Assembly (NCBI GenBank): GCA_020634165.1
Contig: JACKCF010000004.1
Coordinates: forward strand, 124,001-188,000
Source of the DNA: Anaerolineaceae bacterium
GTDB taxonomy: Bacteria > Chloroflexota > Anaerolineae > Aggregatilineales > Phototrophicaceae
Length of the DNA stretch: 64,000 nucleotides
Reading direction: 5' to 3'
Below are positions 42,766 to 50,385 of this stretch, piece after piece (the stretch's first letter is position 1; each line of letters opens with the position of its first letter). The position numbers were made by a program, and so were the translations under genes. The notes below the pieces were generated by a model, which saw only the letters and a program-made list of their open reading frames with translations, was not told the DNA's origin and made no database searches.

Positions 42766-43401
42766 TTAGCTACTGAGTGCGCCAAGCATCTGCCGAAACG
42801 CGCTTTTGTAGTCATCGGCGATATCATAGCGGGGGCTACGGCGAATAGCATCCGGCGGATCAATTGCTTCGATCTGGGCGATGACAATCGGCTTGTGCGA
42901 CTGCTTGAAGAACTCCCAGGCAGCCTTGACCTGATCGGCTCCGTTGCCGTTGCTTGAAAGTACCAGCACCATGCGTGAGCATTCTTTGAGAGCGGGATGC
43001 ACACCACTGGACCAGTTGACATCCTCAGCGTTGTGGTCGTGCAACCAGACAGCCAGACCGCTTTTTTCGAGGTCACTGGCGATGCGCTGGGCACTTTCTT
43101 CATCGGCAGCAGCGTAATTGATGTAGACCGTATCACGGGCAAGCTTGGGCCGATGCCGACCGCTGCTTTCGCCTTCCAGCACGATAGCTTCCGGGCGGTT
43201 GCGCTCGTCGTGCATTTCAGTCTTGCCCATACGAAAGACAACGCCACCGCAGATCGGACAAGCACCGCGCGTGGCCGGTTGGCCCCGGCGCGTCCAGACA
43301 GCAGTGGCGCCTTCAATTTCTATGTGTTCCCGACATTGCAGGCAGTAGCCCTCAATCGGGTCCATTTCATCGGCATCAAAGTACTCGCCACTGTCGCTCA
43401 T
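42766..43401 (-). CDS. Zinc-ribbon (DUF5679)-TIR domain protein
   Basis: A 211-residue protein. The N-terminal part (about 18-62) is a zinc ribbon with Cys20, Cys23, Cys48 and Cys51 (YCLQC and CPICG), followed by a TIR domain at about 91-208. TIR landmarks are VYINYAAADEESAQRIASDLEKS, AVWLHDHNAEDVNW and SRMVLVLSS. Where catalytic TIRs have Glu in the helix pattern V-x-x-E-W, this has VKAAW, so the Glu position is Ala161, although Glu163 is near. It may therefore lack NADase activity and act as a scaffold. The start at 43401 has AGGAG 6 nt upstream. The 3' end is coupled to a pyrophosphohydrolase gene. Confidence 0.85.
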   Translation of the reverse strand: MSDSGEYFDADEMDPIEGYCLQCREHIEIEGATAVWTRRGQPATRGACPICGGVVFRMGKTEMHDERNRPEAIVLEGESSGRHRPKLARDTVYINYAAADEESAQRIASDLEKSGLAVWLHDHNAEDVNWSSGVHPALKECSRMVLVLSSNGNGADQVKAAWEFFKQSHKPIVIAQIEAIDPPDAIRRSPRYDIADDYKSAFRQMLGALSS

Positions 43402-43434
43402 TGCGCTCTCCTGGAGGCTCACGGATTCAGAGCT

Positions 43435-43440
43435 ATTATA
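43435..43440 (-). promoter_or_regulatory. -10 box upstream of the TIR gene
   Basis: A perfect minus-strand TATAAT lies 34 bases before the ATG at 43401. The -35 is weak. Confidence 0.4.
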
Positions 43441-43498
43441 GCGGCTTTTGCCTTGTGTGCAGGCGTCGATGCCAGATTTTTAGAAGGTCGTTAGCGGA

Positions 43499-43831
43499 TT
43501 AGCCTTCACCCACAAATTTGATGGATTCCTGGTAGAGTGCAACATGCTTGCCATAGTCCTCAGCATCAGGGAGGTCAATTTCCAGCCATGCTTTCCAGAC
43601 CGTGCCTTCTTCTGGCGAGAAAACGCTCATACCATCTTGAGAACCCACTAATTCATTCACGCGCTCTTCTGGCAGCTTGATTGAAATGCCTTCGCCACCA
43701 ACGAAGCAGAAGATCTTACGGCCCACTTTAAAAGCAGGATAGCCAAAGGCCTTGCCATCCTTGACGCCGGGCATCCCCAGCAAAACATCATCCAGTTGTT
43801 CTTTAACTTCTTTGCGATATGTTGTATCCAT
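43499..43831 (-). CDS. TfoX/YjbR-like small protein
   Basis: A 110-residue alpha/beta protein whose KDGKAFGYPAFKVGRKIFCFVGGEGISIKLPEER resembles the TfoX N-terminal/MmcQ-YjbR type (a strand, a loop with Gly-Lys-x-Phe-Gly-Tyr-Pro, a short hairpin and a Lys-Leu-Pro strand). TfoX itself is a competence regulator, and YjbR-like proteins are small, poorly known and some bind nucleic acid. The upstream region has a near-consensus promoter embedded in palindromes at 43854-43894, so the gene is likely strongly regulated. GAGGGAAC precedes the ATG at 43831. Confidence 0.65.
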   Translation of the reverse strand: MDTTYRKEVKEQLDDVLLGMPGVKDGKAFGYPAFKVGRKIFCFVGGEGISIKLPEERVNELVGSQDGMSVFSPEEGTVWKAWLEIDLPDAEDYGKHVALYQESIKFVGEG

Positions 43832-43853
43832 ATTGTTCCCTCTTTACTTATTT

Positions 43854-43877
43854 GAACATCTGTTCTATTATAGAACA
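43854..43877 (-). promoter_or_regulatory. Palindromic operator overlapping promoter, SOS-like
   Basis: Two overlapping palindromes lie here: GAACATCTGTTC (43854-43865), which fits the GAAC-N4-GTTC pattern of Gram-positive-type LexA sites, and the perfect 17-base TGTTCTATTATAGAACA (43861-43877). They cover the -10 box and start of transcription of the TfoX/YjbR-like gene, so they should repress it when bound. The LexA reading is inference from the pattern. Confidence 0.6.
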
Positions 43878-43894
43878 AACATATGATATGGCAA
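43867..43894 (-). promoter_or_regulatory. Near-consensus sigma70 promoter of the TfoX/YjbR-like gene
   Basis: On the minus strand TTGCCA (43889-43894) and TATAAT (43867-43872) are separated by 16 bases. The -10 is perfect and lies inside the palindromic operator, giving a leader of about 29 nt before the ATG at 43831. Confidence 0.75.
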
Positions 43895-43925
43895 GTGCAA
43901 TACACCCTACAACAGATGGTTGTAG

Positions 43926-44324
43926 TTATTGTTGCAGGCTACCACGCTTCTGTTTTTCTTGTGTAAGAGGATTTTGACCGTTTTCTGAGAGTTGGAGGCG
44001 GGTTTTAATCGCCTCGTAATCCTGCTCCTCAAGGCGACTCATATCAACCAAATCGCGCATTGCATCTCTATAACCAGCGCGGTAGAGGTGGTAGGCATCA
44101 CCCTCATTATTATGCTTACCCAGTGCGTAATAATGCAGCGCGATGTGTACAAAGAGTAGAGGTGTCCAGATCAACAGCAGCGGTACCCATTCACCCGTCG
44201 TCCAGGGATTGCCAAGGTTGTTGATGAGAATGAGTAACCAGAGCATGGTATAGGCAATGGCGTGTAAAGTCAGAAACATGTTCCAACCAAAGCGGGCAGG
44301 TAACCCCTTCGGAGCTTTGGTCAT
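43926..44324 (-). CDS. 2TM domain protein
   Basis: A 132-residue protein with two membrane helices (about 14-32 and 44-66) separated by a short WTTGEWVPL loop, as in the 2TM family. The N-terminal FGWNMFLTLHAIAYTMLWLLILINNL and the RDLVDMSRL stretch after the second helix are seen. A charged, probably coiled tail follows to the C-terminus. The start at 44324 has a consensus AGGAGGTGAT. The frame could extend to 44426 but that region has no family support. Function is unknown. Confidence 0.75.
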   Translation of the reverse strand: MTKAPKGLPARFGWNMFLTLHAIAYTMLWLLILINNLGNPWTTGEWVPLLLIWTPLLFVHIALHYYALGKHNNEGDAYHLYRAGYRDAMRDLVDMSRLEEQDYEAIKTRLQLSENGQNPLTQEKQKRGSLQQ

Positions 44325-45070
44325 TCCATCACCTCCTATTGTGATATTCCCAGTATAAAGACGTTTATTAACATAGACACACAAGAATTGTCTGAGACTC
44401 CTTATACAATCCAGCGGTTTGGACACTCATAGAGGGCAAATCGCCGGATTTTCAGCAAAAAATTGACAATAAATAAAGTAATAGAGGTTACAATCTTGAT
44501 ATTTCGTGAAATGTAATGCGAAAAGAAATTTTAAATCAACAATCTTAACTATTCTTCAGCGAAATTTACACTATATTATGTAATATACGAGCATAAAGAA
44601 TGAATCATGACTACATGACATTCGATAATCAATGCTCAACGCACGGGGAACGTCATCGGGGGGCCAAAAACCGGCTCTATCGCAAAAATCTCAAAACAAT
44701 CAGTGAAGTTTAGCTTTGTGGCAATCGGTACAAACTCTAAGTTTCTGACGATCTATTGGTAGCTTAAATTGACATTATCCCAGAGGATTATCTCTGTTTA
44801 ACTGAGGTTCAGTCATTTAATTCTCTCGTCGGTCCGTCTTCGATTGGTCGATTATCACTCATTATTATTCGCCTCGCGGCGTCCGATGAGAGTTCCTTTT
44901 GAAATCATCTTACATGTGTCCTCCTATCTGGCTGATGGAGAGCGTAACAAGCTCTCCATTTTTGTTTTTTGTGCCCATTCCAACAGGCTTTATCCAAAAT
45001 CAATGCCTGATAGACATAGTTTATGATATTGTTTTTACGATCAATCATGTATTTGCAGGCTGAATAAAAC
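44325..45070. other. Gene-free A+T-rich stretch with orphan terminator, possible small RNA
   Basis: About 745 bases without a convincing gene. The left part is very A+T-rich and has promoter-like pieces, for example a perfect TTGACA at 44463 but with an over-long 20-base gap to TACAAT at 44489. The right part holds a plus-strand hairpin terminator at 44935-44970, while the nearest plus-strand gene upstream ends at 42441. This implies an unannotated plus-strand transcript ending near 44970. A short open frame at 44844-45026 runs through the hairpin and is not believed. Confidence 0.5.
44935..44970 (+). terminator. Orphan rho-independent terminator
   Basis: TGGAGAGC and GCTCTCCA form a perfect 8-base stem with a GTAACAA loop, then ATTTTTGTTTTTT. 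The T run is only on the plus-strand side, so it ends a plus-strand transcript. Confidence 0.8.
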
Positions 45071-45688
45071 GTGACGCGCATTCTTCATGATACCCCTAAC
45101 CCCATTGGTCCAGTCCCCGCAGGATACCAGGCTGTTGACTATACGGTCGAGCTAGAAGCGCTGCCGCCCTGGGTGTTGTGGTCGGGCCTTTTGCTGATGG
45201 TCGTCCCAGTCATACCGTTTATTCTGTGGCATGGGTGGAATGCGTTCTGGGGACATTTCGCGATTGTGCCTTCAATCATCGGCTTCGTGGTGCTGATTGT
45301 CGCCCATGAAGTGGTCCATGCGATAGGCTGGAAGCTCACAAGCGGCCTGCCCTGGCGGCGATTCCGTTTTGGGGTTTTATGGCGGGTTTTAGCGCCCTAT
45401 TGCCACGCTAAGGACCCGATGGCACTGACGCCCTATCGCATCGGGGCTGTGCTGCCGCTGTTTGTCACGGGTTTGCTGCCCTGGGTTATCGGCCTTGTTC
45501 AGGCAGATGCCACGCTGACAGTGGTAGGAGCCATGCTGATTTCTGGAGCCATTGGCGACATCTATGTGCTGTGGGTGCTTCGCGATTTACCTGCTACCGC
45601 GCTGGTTCAGGATCATCCCAGCAAAGCGGGTTGCATCGCCTATTTGCCTACAACCGACGCTCAACCGTCGGAGACTTTACGCAATTAA
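45071..45688 (+). CDS. DUF3267 putative zincin-type membrane peptidase
   Basis: A 205-residue membrane protein with four or five helices. The DUF3267 signature is in LIVAHEVVHAIGWKL, with the HExxH zinc motif at about residues 79-83. The fourth helix region GAVLPLFVTGLLPWVIGL and GDIYVLWVLRDLP also fit. It is related to site-2-type metalloproteases but shorter, and the substrate is unknown. The start is GTG. Upstream is the orphan terminator region. Confidence 0.8.
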   Translation: MTRILHDTPNPIGPVPAGYQAVDYTVELEALPPWVLWSGLLLMVVPVIPFILWHGWNAFWGHFAIVPSIIGFVVLIVAHEVVHAIGWKLTSGLPWRRFRFGVLWRVLAPYCHAKDPMALTPYRIGAVLPLFVTGLLPWVIGLVQADATLTVVGAMLISGAIGDIYVLWVLRDLPATALVQDHPSKAGCIAYLPTTDAQPSETLRN

Positions 45689-45695
45689 GTCGCAC

Positions 45696-45704
45696 TGTTA
45701 CAAT
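45696..45704 (+). promoter_or_regulatory. Extended -10 promoter upstream of the GT2 gene
   Basis: TGTTACAAT, an extended -10 lying 64 bases before the ATG at 45769. Confidence 0.45.
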
Positions 45705-45768
45705 GCGCCAACCTAAAATCCATTTGACGCGGTGATCGACGTCACCAGCCAAATCACAGGGAATATTG

Positions 45769-46509
45769 ATGGTACATCCTAGTTTCAAAGTCAAAAAAGA
45801 AGAACTGCCAACGACCGACCTCACTCTGGCCGTAATCGTGCCGTGCTATAACGAGGCCGATAACATCAGCGAAGTGCTCAACCGCGTGCTAGCCGTTGAA
45901 CTTGCTGATGAAATCATCATCGTGGATGATGGCTCTACTGATGGGACACTGGATGTATTACACGAGTTACAGACCAAGAATATTCCCAATCTGCGCATTC
46001 TTTACCATGAACGTAACAAGGGCAAAGGGGCGGCGCTGGTAACAGGCTTTAAGGCCGCTGAAAGCGACATCATCCTGATACAGGATGCCGACTTTGAGTA
46101 TGACCCGCGCGAGTATCCCATTTTGCTGAAGCCCATTTACGAAGGCATCACACCGATAGTGTATGGGTCGCGCTTCCTGGGTGGTCCACGTAAGGCGATG
46201 AACTTCTGGAATATGGTCGCCAACAAGATGCTGACCCTGGCGACAAATGTACTCTACAACGCTATCCTCAGCGACATGGAAACCTGCTACAAAGTTTTCA
46301 AGCGGGAGCTTGTTAAGGATATGCCCATCCGCGCGCGCGGCTTTGAGTTCGAGCCAGAATTTACAGCCAAAATCCTCAAGCGCGGCATTCGTATTTACGA
46401 AGTGCCCATCAGTTATAATGGCCGCGAGTGGGATGAGGGTAAGAAGATCAAGTGGACAGATGCCCCTATTGCCCTGTGGACACTCCTGAAATATCGCTTC
46501 GTGGATTAA
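45769..46509 (+). CDS. Family 2 glycosyltransferase (polyprenyl-phosphate mannosyl/glucosyltransferase-like)
   Basis: A 246-residue cytosolic GT2 enzyme. The start of the fold reads LAVIVPCYNEADNISEVLNR, the metal motif IIVDDGSTDGT, then GKGAALVTGFKAA, ILIQDADFEYDP with the DxD-like motif, and YGSRFLGGPR. The C-terminal part ETCYKVFKRELVKD and FEFEPEFTAKIL matches the DPM1-like group. It makes a polyprenyl-phosphate sugar, which a GT-C enzyme such as the one at 20606 could use as donor. The ATG at 45769 is preferred over the preceding TTG, with AGGGA 8 nt upstream. Confidence 0.9.
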   Translation: MVHPSFKVKKEELPTTDLTLAVIVPCYNEADNISEVLNRVLAVELADEIIIVDDGSTDGTLDVLHELQTKNIPNLRILYHERNKGKGAALVTGFKAAESDIILIQDADFEYDPREYPILLKPIYEGITPIVYGSRFLGGPRKAMNFWNMVANKMLTLATNVLYNAILSDMETCYKVFKRELVKDMPIRARGFEFEPEFTAKILKRGIRIYEVPISYNGREWDEGKKIKWTDAPIALWTLLKYRFVD

Positions 46510-46607
46510 GCAGCATAGCCATTTTGTCACCTTGTCAGCGATATGCGCAATCGGTAGACTTCTGCTTGTAATAACGCAGCTTCAATAGACGATCATATGA
46601 GGACATC

Positions 46608-47363
46608 ATGCGCCGACTGATCCTGTTTGTGTGCCTGATACTAACCTTTGCCCTAGTACCTGGCCTTTTCGCCCAGGAAAACACAATTGATGTTGATGCC
46701 CTACCACCAACACCAGAAGCGGTTCAGCCTGAACCCATGCGTGCCGTTGCAGATGCCGCCGATGGGCTGAACCTCATTGGCGATCTTTATATCGTTGATC
46801 CCGCCCGTCCAACCGTGATTTTGCTCCACCAACTGTATACAAATCGCACCAGTTGGCAGCCGCTTATTGGCTTGCTGCTTGGCGGCGGATACAACGTGCT
46901 CAACGTGGATATGCGCGGTTTTGGTGAGACACGCGGGTCTATCGACTGGAATAAGGCCATTGAGGATGTTGTCACCTGGCAAAATTGGCTGCGGACCGAA
47001 GTCGGTGTGGCTGATGCCATCTCCACGATTGGCAGCAGCATCGGTTCAACCATTGCCGTGCGCGGCTGTTCCGCAGACACAGCCTGCAAGACCGCCATCG
47101 CGATTTCACCAGGTTGGGAGTACTACCGCATTGGGCTGCGCCCAGCCTTAGAAGAAGAATTAGGTGATCGTCCGGCGCTGCTGATCTATGCAGAACGCGA
47201 CCGTTGGCCAGCCCTGGGGATGCCAAGCATTCTGGAAGTGGCAAGCCCCGCTATTGAAACCTACATGTATGCTGGCAACGCTCATGGCATGAATTTGCTA
47301 AAGGCTGAACACCAGACAATGGTTCCGCTTATGCTTGAATGGTTGGCACGGCACGGCGGATAG
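46608..47363 (+). CDS. Exported alpha/beta hydrolase
   Basis: A 251-residue secreted or membrane-anchored hydrolase. Signal peptide MRRLILFVCLILTFALVPGL then FAQ, Pro-rich linker (LPPTPEAVQPEP), and an alpha/beta hydrolase fold: LLHQLYTNRTSWQ, the strand NVLNVDMRGFGETRG, nucleophile elbow TIGSSIGST with Ser, acid near YAERDRWPAL, and His in AGNAHGMNLL. The lid is small. Substrate is unknown. It lies between a glycosyltransferase and a converging membrane-protein gene. Confidence 0.8.
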   Translation: MRRLILFVCLILTFALVPGLFAQENTIDVDALPPTPEAVQPEPMRAVADAADGLNLIGDLYIVDPARPTVILLHQLYTNRTSWQPLIGLLLGGGYNVLNVDMRGFGETRGSIDWNKAIEDVVTWQNWLRTEVGVADAISTIGSSIGSTIAVRGCSADTACKTAIAISPGWEYYRIGLRPALEEELGDRPALLIYAERDRWPALGMPSILEVASPAIETYMYAGNAHGMNLLKAEHQTMVPLMLEWLARHGG

Positions 47364-47376
47364 TCTTCTTTGTTTT

Positions 47377-48027
47377 TTAGCGCTGGTCACGACGCGGACG
47401 GCCATCGATATTGCTGCTGGTACGGAAGCGATCTCGAATGGCATCCAGGCGGGAACGGGGTGCACTTCCTGCAAGGGGATCGCCTTCTGGGAAATCAGCG
47501 GCCTGCGTTGTAAAGCCACCGACTAACCGGCTATCTGGGCTTTCAACCAATCGGCGTAAGACAACCATCGTAATAATGGCGGTGATGGCAAAGCCCAATG
47601 TGAAAATGCCAATAATGCGGCGTGTCGCAGGCGGCGAGACAATCATCAGGAAGATGAGAATGACGCCCAGAGCCGTAAAGGCGGCAATCCGAAAGAAATC
47701 CTGCAAACGAACGCTGCCACCACCAGTCACACGCAAGGCCGCAACGCCAATGACGCCAAAAATCAAACCGCACATACCTGGCAGCACAACATCAAGAAGG
47801 CCCATCGCCCCAATTGGCGCTTCGGGTTGATTCACTGCCACACCCACCACTGAACTATAGCCAATGATAAACAGCAATCCGACCATCCAGCCGACCACAT
47901 AGCCAGTCCGTTCCTTAAGGCTGCTTAGCGCCCAAATCGTTAGCCCAACGAACATCACCAGCAGCGCCAGGAACATGATTCCATCGCCTAGCAAGAAGCT
48001 CTGAATGAATTGTACGATGCTGTCCAT
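47377..48027 (-). CDS. Hypothetical membrane protein, 216 residues
   Basis: Not a family I recognise. Five predicted membrane helices (about 10-30, 45-62, 80-100, 112-129 and 136-155) are followed by a cytosolic, basic C-terminal tail of about 55 residues (RSRLDAIRDRFRTSSNIDGRPRRDQR). No catalytic motif is seen. It converges with the exported hydrolase. Confidence 0.6.
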   Translation of the reverse strand: MDSIVQFIQSFLLGDGIMFLALLVMFVGLTIWALSSLKERTGYVVGWMVGLLFIIGYSSVVGVAVNQPEAPIGAMGLLDVVLPGMCGLIFGVIGVAALRVTGGGSVRLQDFFRIAAFTALGVILIFLMIVSPPATRRIIGIFTLGFAITAIITMVVLRRLVESPDSRLVGGFTTQAADFPEGDPLAGSAPRSRLDAIRDRFRTSSNIDGRPRRDQR

Positions 48028-48249
48028 AGATGCAGCCCCTATCCGGCCCCCAGTGGGTAGCGCTTTACGTGTTCATCATTATCAGCAGATGCCAACGCGC
48101 ACATTATACATGCTCCAGATAGCAAAAACCTCCGCTTCGCCTGCTATCGCCCATTGGATGAGGAAATTTTTACGCATTTTACGGCTTGCTCTCATATATA
48201 AGACTACACTAGAAGCGTTTTTGCTTATCCAGCAAGGATGGTTATTTAT

Positions 48250-49275
48250 ATGGCAAAGCAACATCATCCCGTCGTGCGATTCGTCGATGCAACCTTTACC
48301 CTCATTGTCGGGCTGTATGGATTAGGCACGCTCGCCTTCCTGATTTTAAGGACCTTCGTCGGCGATGGCTGGTGGCCGATTGCACTTTATAACTCTATTG
48401 GACATCTCTTGTGGCTGCCTGCGTTTGGGCTTGTTTTTATCTGCCTGTTTGCTCGTAAGTGGTTGTTGACCCTGCTGATGTTTTTCCCAGTCGCAGCATT
48501 CATCATGACCTATGCCTGGGCGCTGCCGAAAACAACGGACCTTAACGCACGCGGGACAGAGGTCACGATCATGACTTTCAACATTCTGCATCGTGATGGT
48601 GATTACCGGGACCGTGCTCAGGCCATTCGCGAGTCCGGTGCGGATATTGTCGCTGTTCAGGAGTTGGACCAGGCGGCAGCGGCACGCTTCCAACAGGATT
48701 TAATCGACATCTATCCCTATCAGGCGCTGTATCCAGAGCGCTGGTACGCGGGCCAGGGCATCCTCAGCAAAATTCCATTTGAAGAGATGGATTACTGGCG
48801 CAGTGAAGTTATTCCCAATTCGTTTGGCTATCAGCGCGCAGTTGTTAATGTCGGTGGCTATCCCGTCACCATTTATAACCTGCACCTACTGCACCCAATG
48901 GCAGGCGGAACGTTCTTCGACGCGACCTATCGCCAGCTTGAAGTGACGGATGTGCTCCAGCGCACGCTAGCCGAAGAAGGTCGTGTCGTCATGGTCGGCG
49001 ATTTTAATATGAACGACCTCAGCGACGATTATCGCCGCATCACAGAGCACTTCTCGGATGCACAGGCAACGCTCGGCGGTGGATTGGGTTGGTCATGGGG
49101 CATCCGCAAACGCGATATCCAACTGCCACCAATGATCCGACTGGACTATGTTTTTTACAATCACCTGGGCATTCGTCCGCTGGATATTCAAGTCATGCCG
49201 AACGGCGGCAGCGATCATCATCCGGTGCGGGTGACGATGGATGTTTACGATCCGACACTTTCTTACCCAGATTAG
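48250..49275 (+). CDS. Endonuclease/exonuclease/phosphatase-family membrane protein
   Basis: A 341-residue protein. The N-terminal 90 residues hold three membrane helices, and the rest is an EEP-fold domain outside the membrane. Catalytic motifs are TFNILHRDGD, VAVQELDQA (metal Glu), YNLHLLHP, GDFNMNDLS (Asp and Asn), and the final GSDHHPV. Such membrane-bound EEP proteins act on phospholipids, lipid-linked phosphates or extracellular DNA. The first in-frame ATG is at 48238, but AAGGA at 48234 then sits too near, so the second ATG at 48250 is used. The choice is uncertain. Confidence 0.8.
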   Translation: MAKQHHPVVRFVDATFTLIVGLYGLGTLAFLILRTFVGDGWWPIALYNSIGHLLWLPAFGLVFICLFARKWLLTLLMFFPVAAFIMTYAWALPKTTDLNARGTEVTIMTFNILHRDGDYRDRAQAIRESGADIVAVQELDQAAAARFQQDLIDIYPYQALYPERWYAGQGILSKIPFEEMDYWRSEVIPNSFGYQRAVVNVGGYPVTIYNLHLLHPMAGGTFFDATYRQLEVTDVLQRTLAEEGRVVMVGDFNMNDLSDDYRRITEHFSDAQATLGGGLGWSWGIRKRDIQLPPMIRLDYVFYNHLGIRPLDIQVMPNGGSDHHPVRVTMDVYDPTLSYPD

Positions 49276-49284
49276 AGAGCTGGT

Positions 49285-50385
49285 TTACGGCTGCATGCCA
49301 AAATAGGTAGCGTATATGTCATCGTAAGTACCGTCTTCCATGATGTTCAGGATAGCAAGATTGATGATTTCACGATAAACGCTATCCTGGGCCAGGGCGA
49401 TGCCATAAGATTCAGGGTCGAATATGTTACCGACGAGGTTGACCTGCCCGGCCCCTTCATTGGCGGCAAAATACATCAGAACGGGCGCATCGTAGACGAT
49501 TGCTTCGGCATCGCCGTCTAACAGGATCGCATAGGCCTCTTCAGCAGTGCGACGAGTAACTGGCGTGATTCCACGGGACGTAAGCGCCTGTTGGGAGGTA
49601 CTTCCTTCAAGCGTCACAACCATGCGCCCACGTAAATCGCCAAGATCATTGATGGTCCCCTGTATGTGCTGGACAGTCACGACACTGGTGACGCTGGCTG
49701 TGAAGTTGGCAATCAAGAATAAGCCCATGAACATCCAGATGATGGCCATCACCCGACCGGCAAAGCCATGCGGCGTCCGATCACCATAGCCAACGGTCGT
49801 CACCGTCACTGTCGCCCACCAGATACCTTCCCAAATCCCTTTGATGTAACCTGGCGGGACGTTGGGGTCACGATTACGTTCTATCAACCAATAGATATGG
49901 GCTGCAATCAGGATGATGAGGGCGAAGCCTGCAAATATCTGTAGCAATGCCGGATTCAAAAAAGCTTCTATCAATTGGAAAGGCGCGAGCGAGCTGTTTG
50001 GAACAGCAATTATGAGGCCGCTATTGTAGTAATCTTTGGAAAAATCGATGCGCTGTTCGCGCTCTGCGGTGATGCTGATGGCAGCAATAGCCGCATCTGT
50101 CTGGCGCGATTCTACAGCATCAATTAGCTCACCTACAGTTTCATAGCGCATCCATTTGAAATTGACACCGATCCGTCTGGCAATCTCATTCCACAGATCC
50201 ACACTGAAGCCTGTCAGATTGCCTGCGTCATCTTCCATCACGAAGGGTTCAATCAGCTTGGTCGCCACGACCAGTGTATTGCCTATCTCTGGATGTGTAC
50301 TCTCCTGGGATTGCGCTATGACGCGCGCAACTGGCATCAGGCAGATGAATACCAGCATCACAGCAGCGATTCTACGTCGTATCAA
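49285..50385 (-). CDS. GluR0-like ligand-gated potassium channel
   Basis: A 366-residue exported protein. A signal peptide (1-25) is followed by a periplasmic substrate-binding protein fold split in two, with a potassium-channel pore inserted. The S1 lobe (about 36-133) holds VVATKLIEPFVMED and DLWNEIARRIGVNF. Then come M1 (about 148-166), the pore helix and filter ATVTVTTVGYGDRTP (TVGYGD at 197-202), M2 (about 210-237), and the S2 lobe (about 245-362) with VVTLEGSTSQQAL and IVYDAPVLMYF. This is the architecture of cyanobacterial GluR0, a glutamate-gated K+ channel. It starts with TTG behind GGAGG, overlapping the stop of the TAXI gene. The ligand is not predicted. Confidence 0.88.
   Translation of the reverse strand: MIRRRIAAVMLVFICLMPVARVIAQSQESTHPEIGNTLVVATKLIEPFVMEDDAGNLTGFSVDLWNEIARRIGVNFKWMRYETVGELIDAVESRQTDAAIAAISITAEREQRIDFSKDYYNSGLIIAVPNSSLAPFQLIEAFLNPALLQIFAGFALIILIAAHIYWLIERNRDPNVPPGYIKGIWEGIWWATVTVTTVGYGDRTPHGFAGRVMAIIWMFMGLFLIANFTASVTSVVTVQHIQGTINDLGDLRGRMVVTLEGSTSQQALTSRGITPVTRRTAEEAYAILLDGDAEAIVYDAPVLMYFAANEGAGQVNLVGNIFDPESYGIALAQDSVYREIINLAILNIMEDGTYDDIYATYFGMQP

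Noticed and set aside
42765..43316. Upstream part of a long minus-strand frame that runs into the MazG-like gene
   Set aside because: It is a shadow of the TIR gene in another frame. The protein reads low-complexity and the MazG-like start at 42764 has family support.
42766..43401. Calling the TIR protein an active NADase
   Set aside because: The catalytic Glu position reads Ala161. Only a structure or assay could rescue the claim.
44844..45026. Short frame in the gap before the zincin-like gene
   Set aside because: It runs through a strong terminator hairpin and has no ribosome site or homology pattern.
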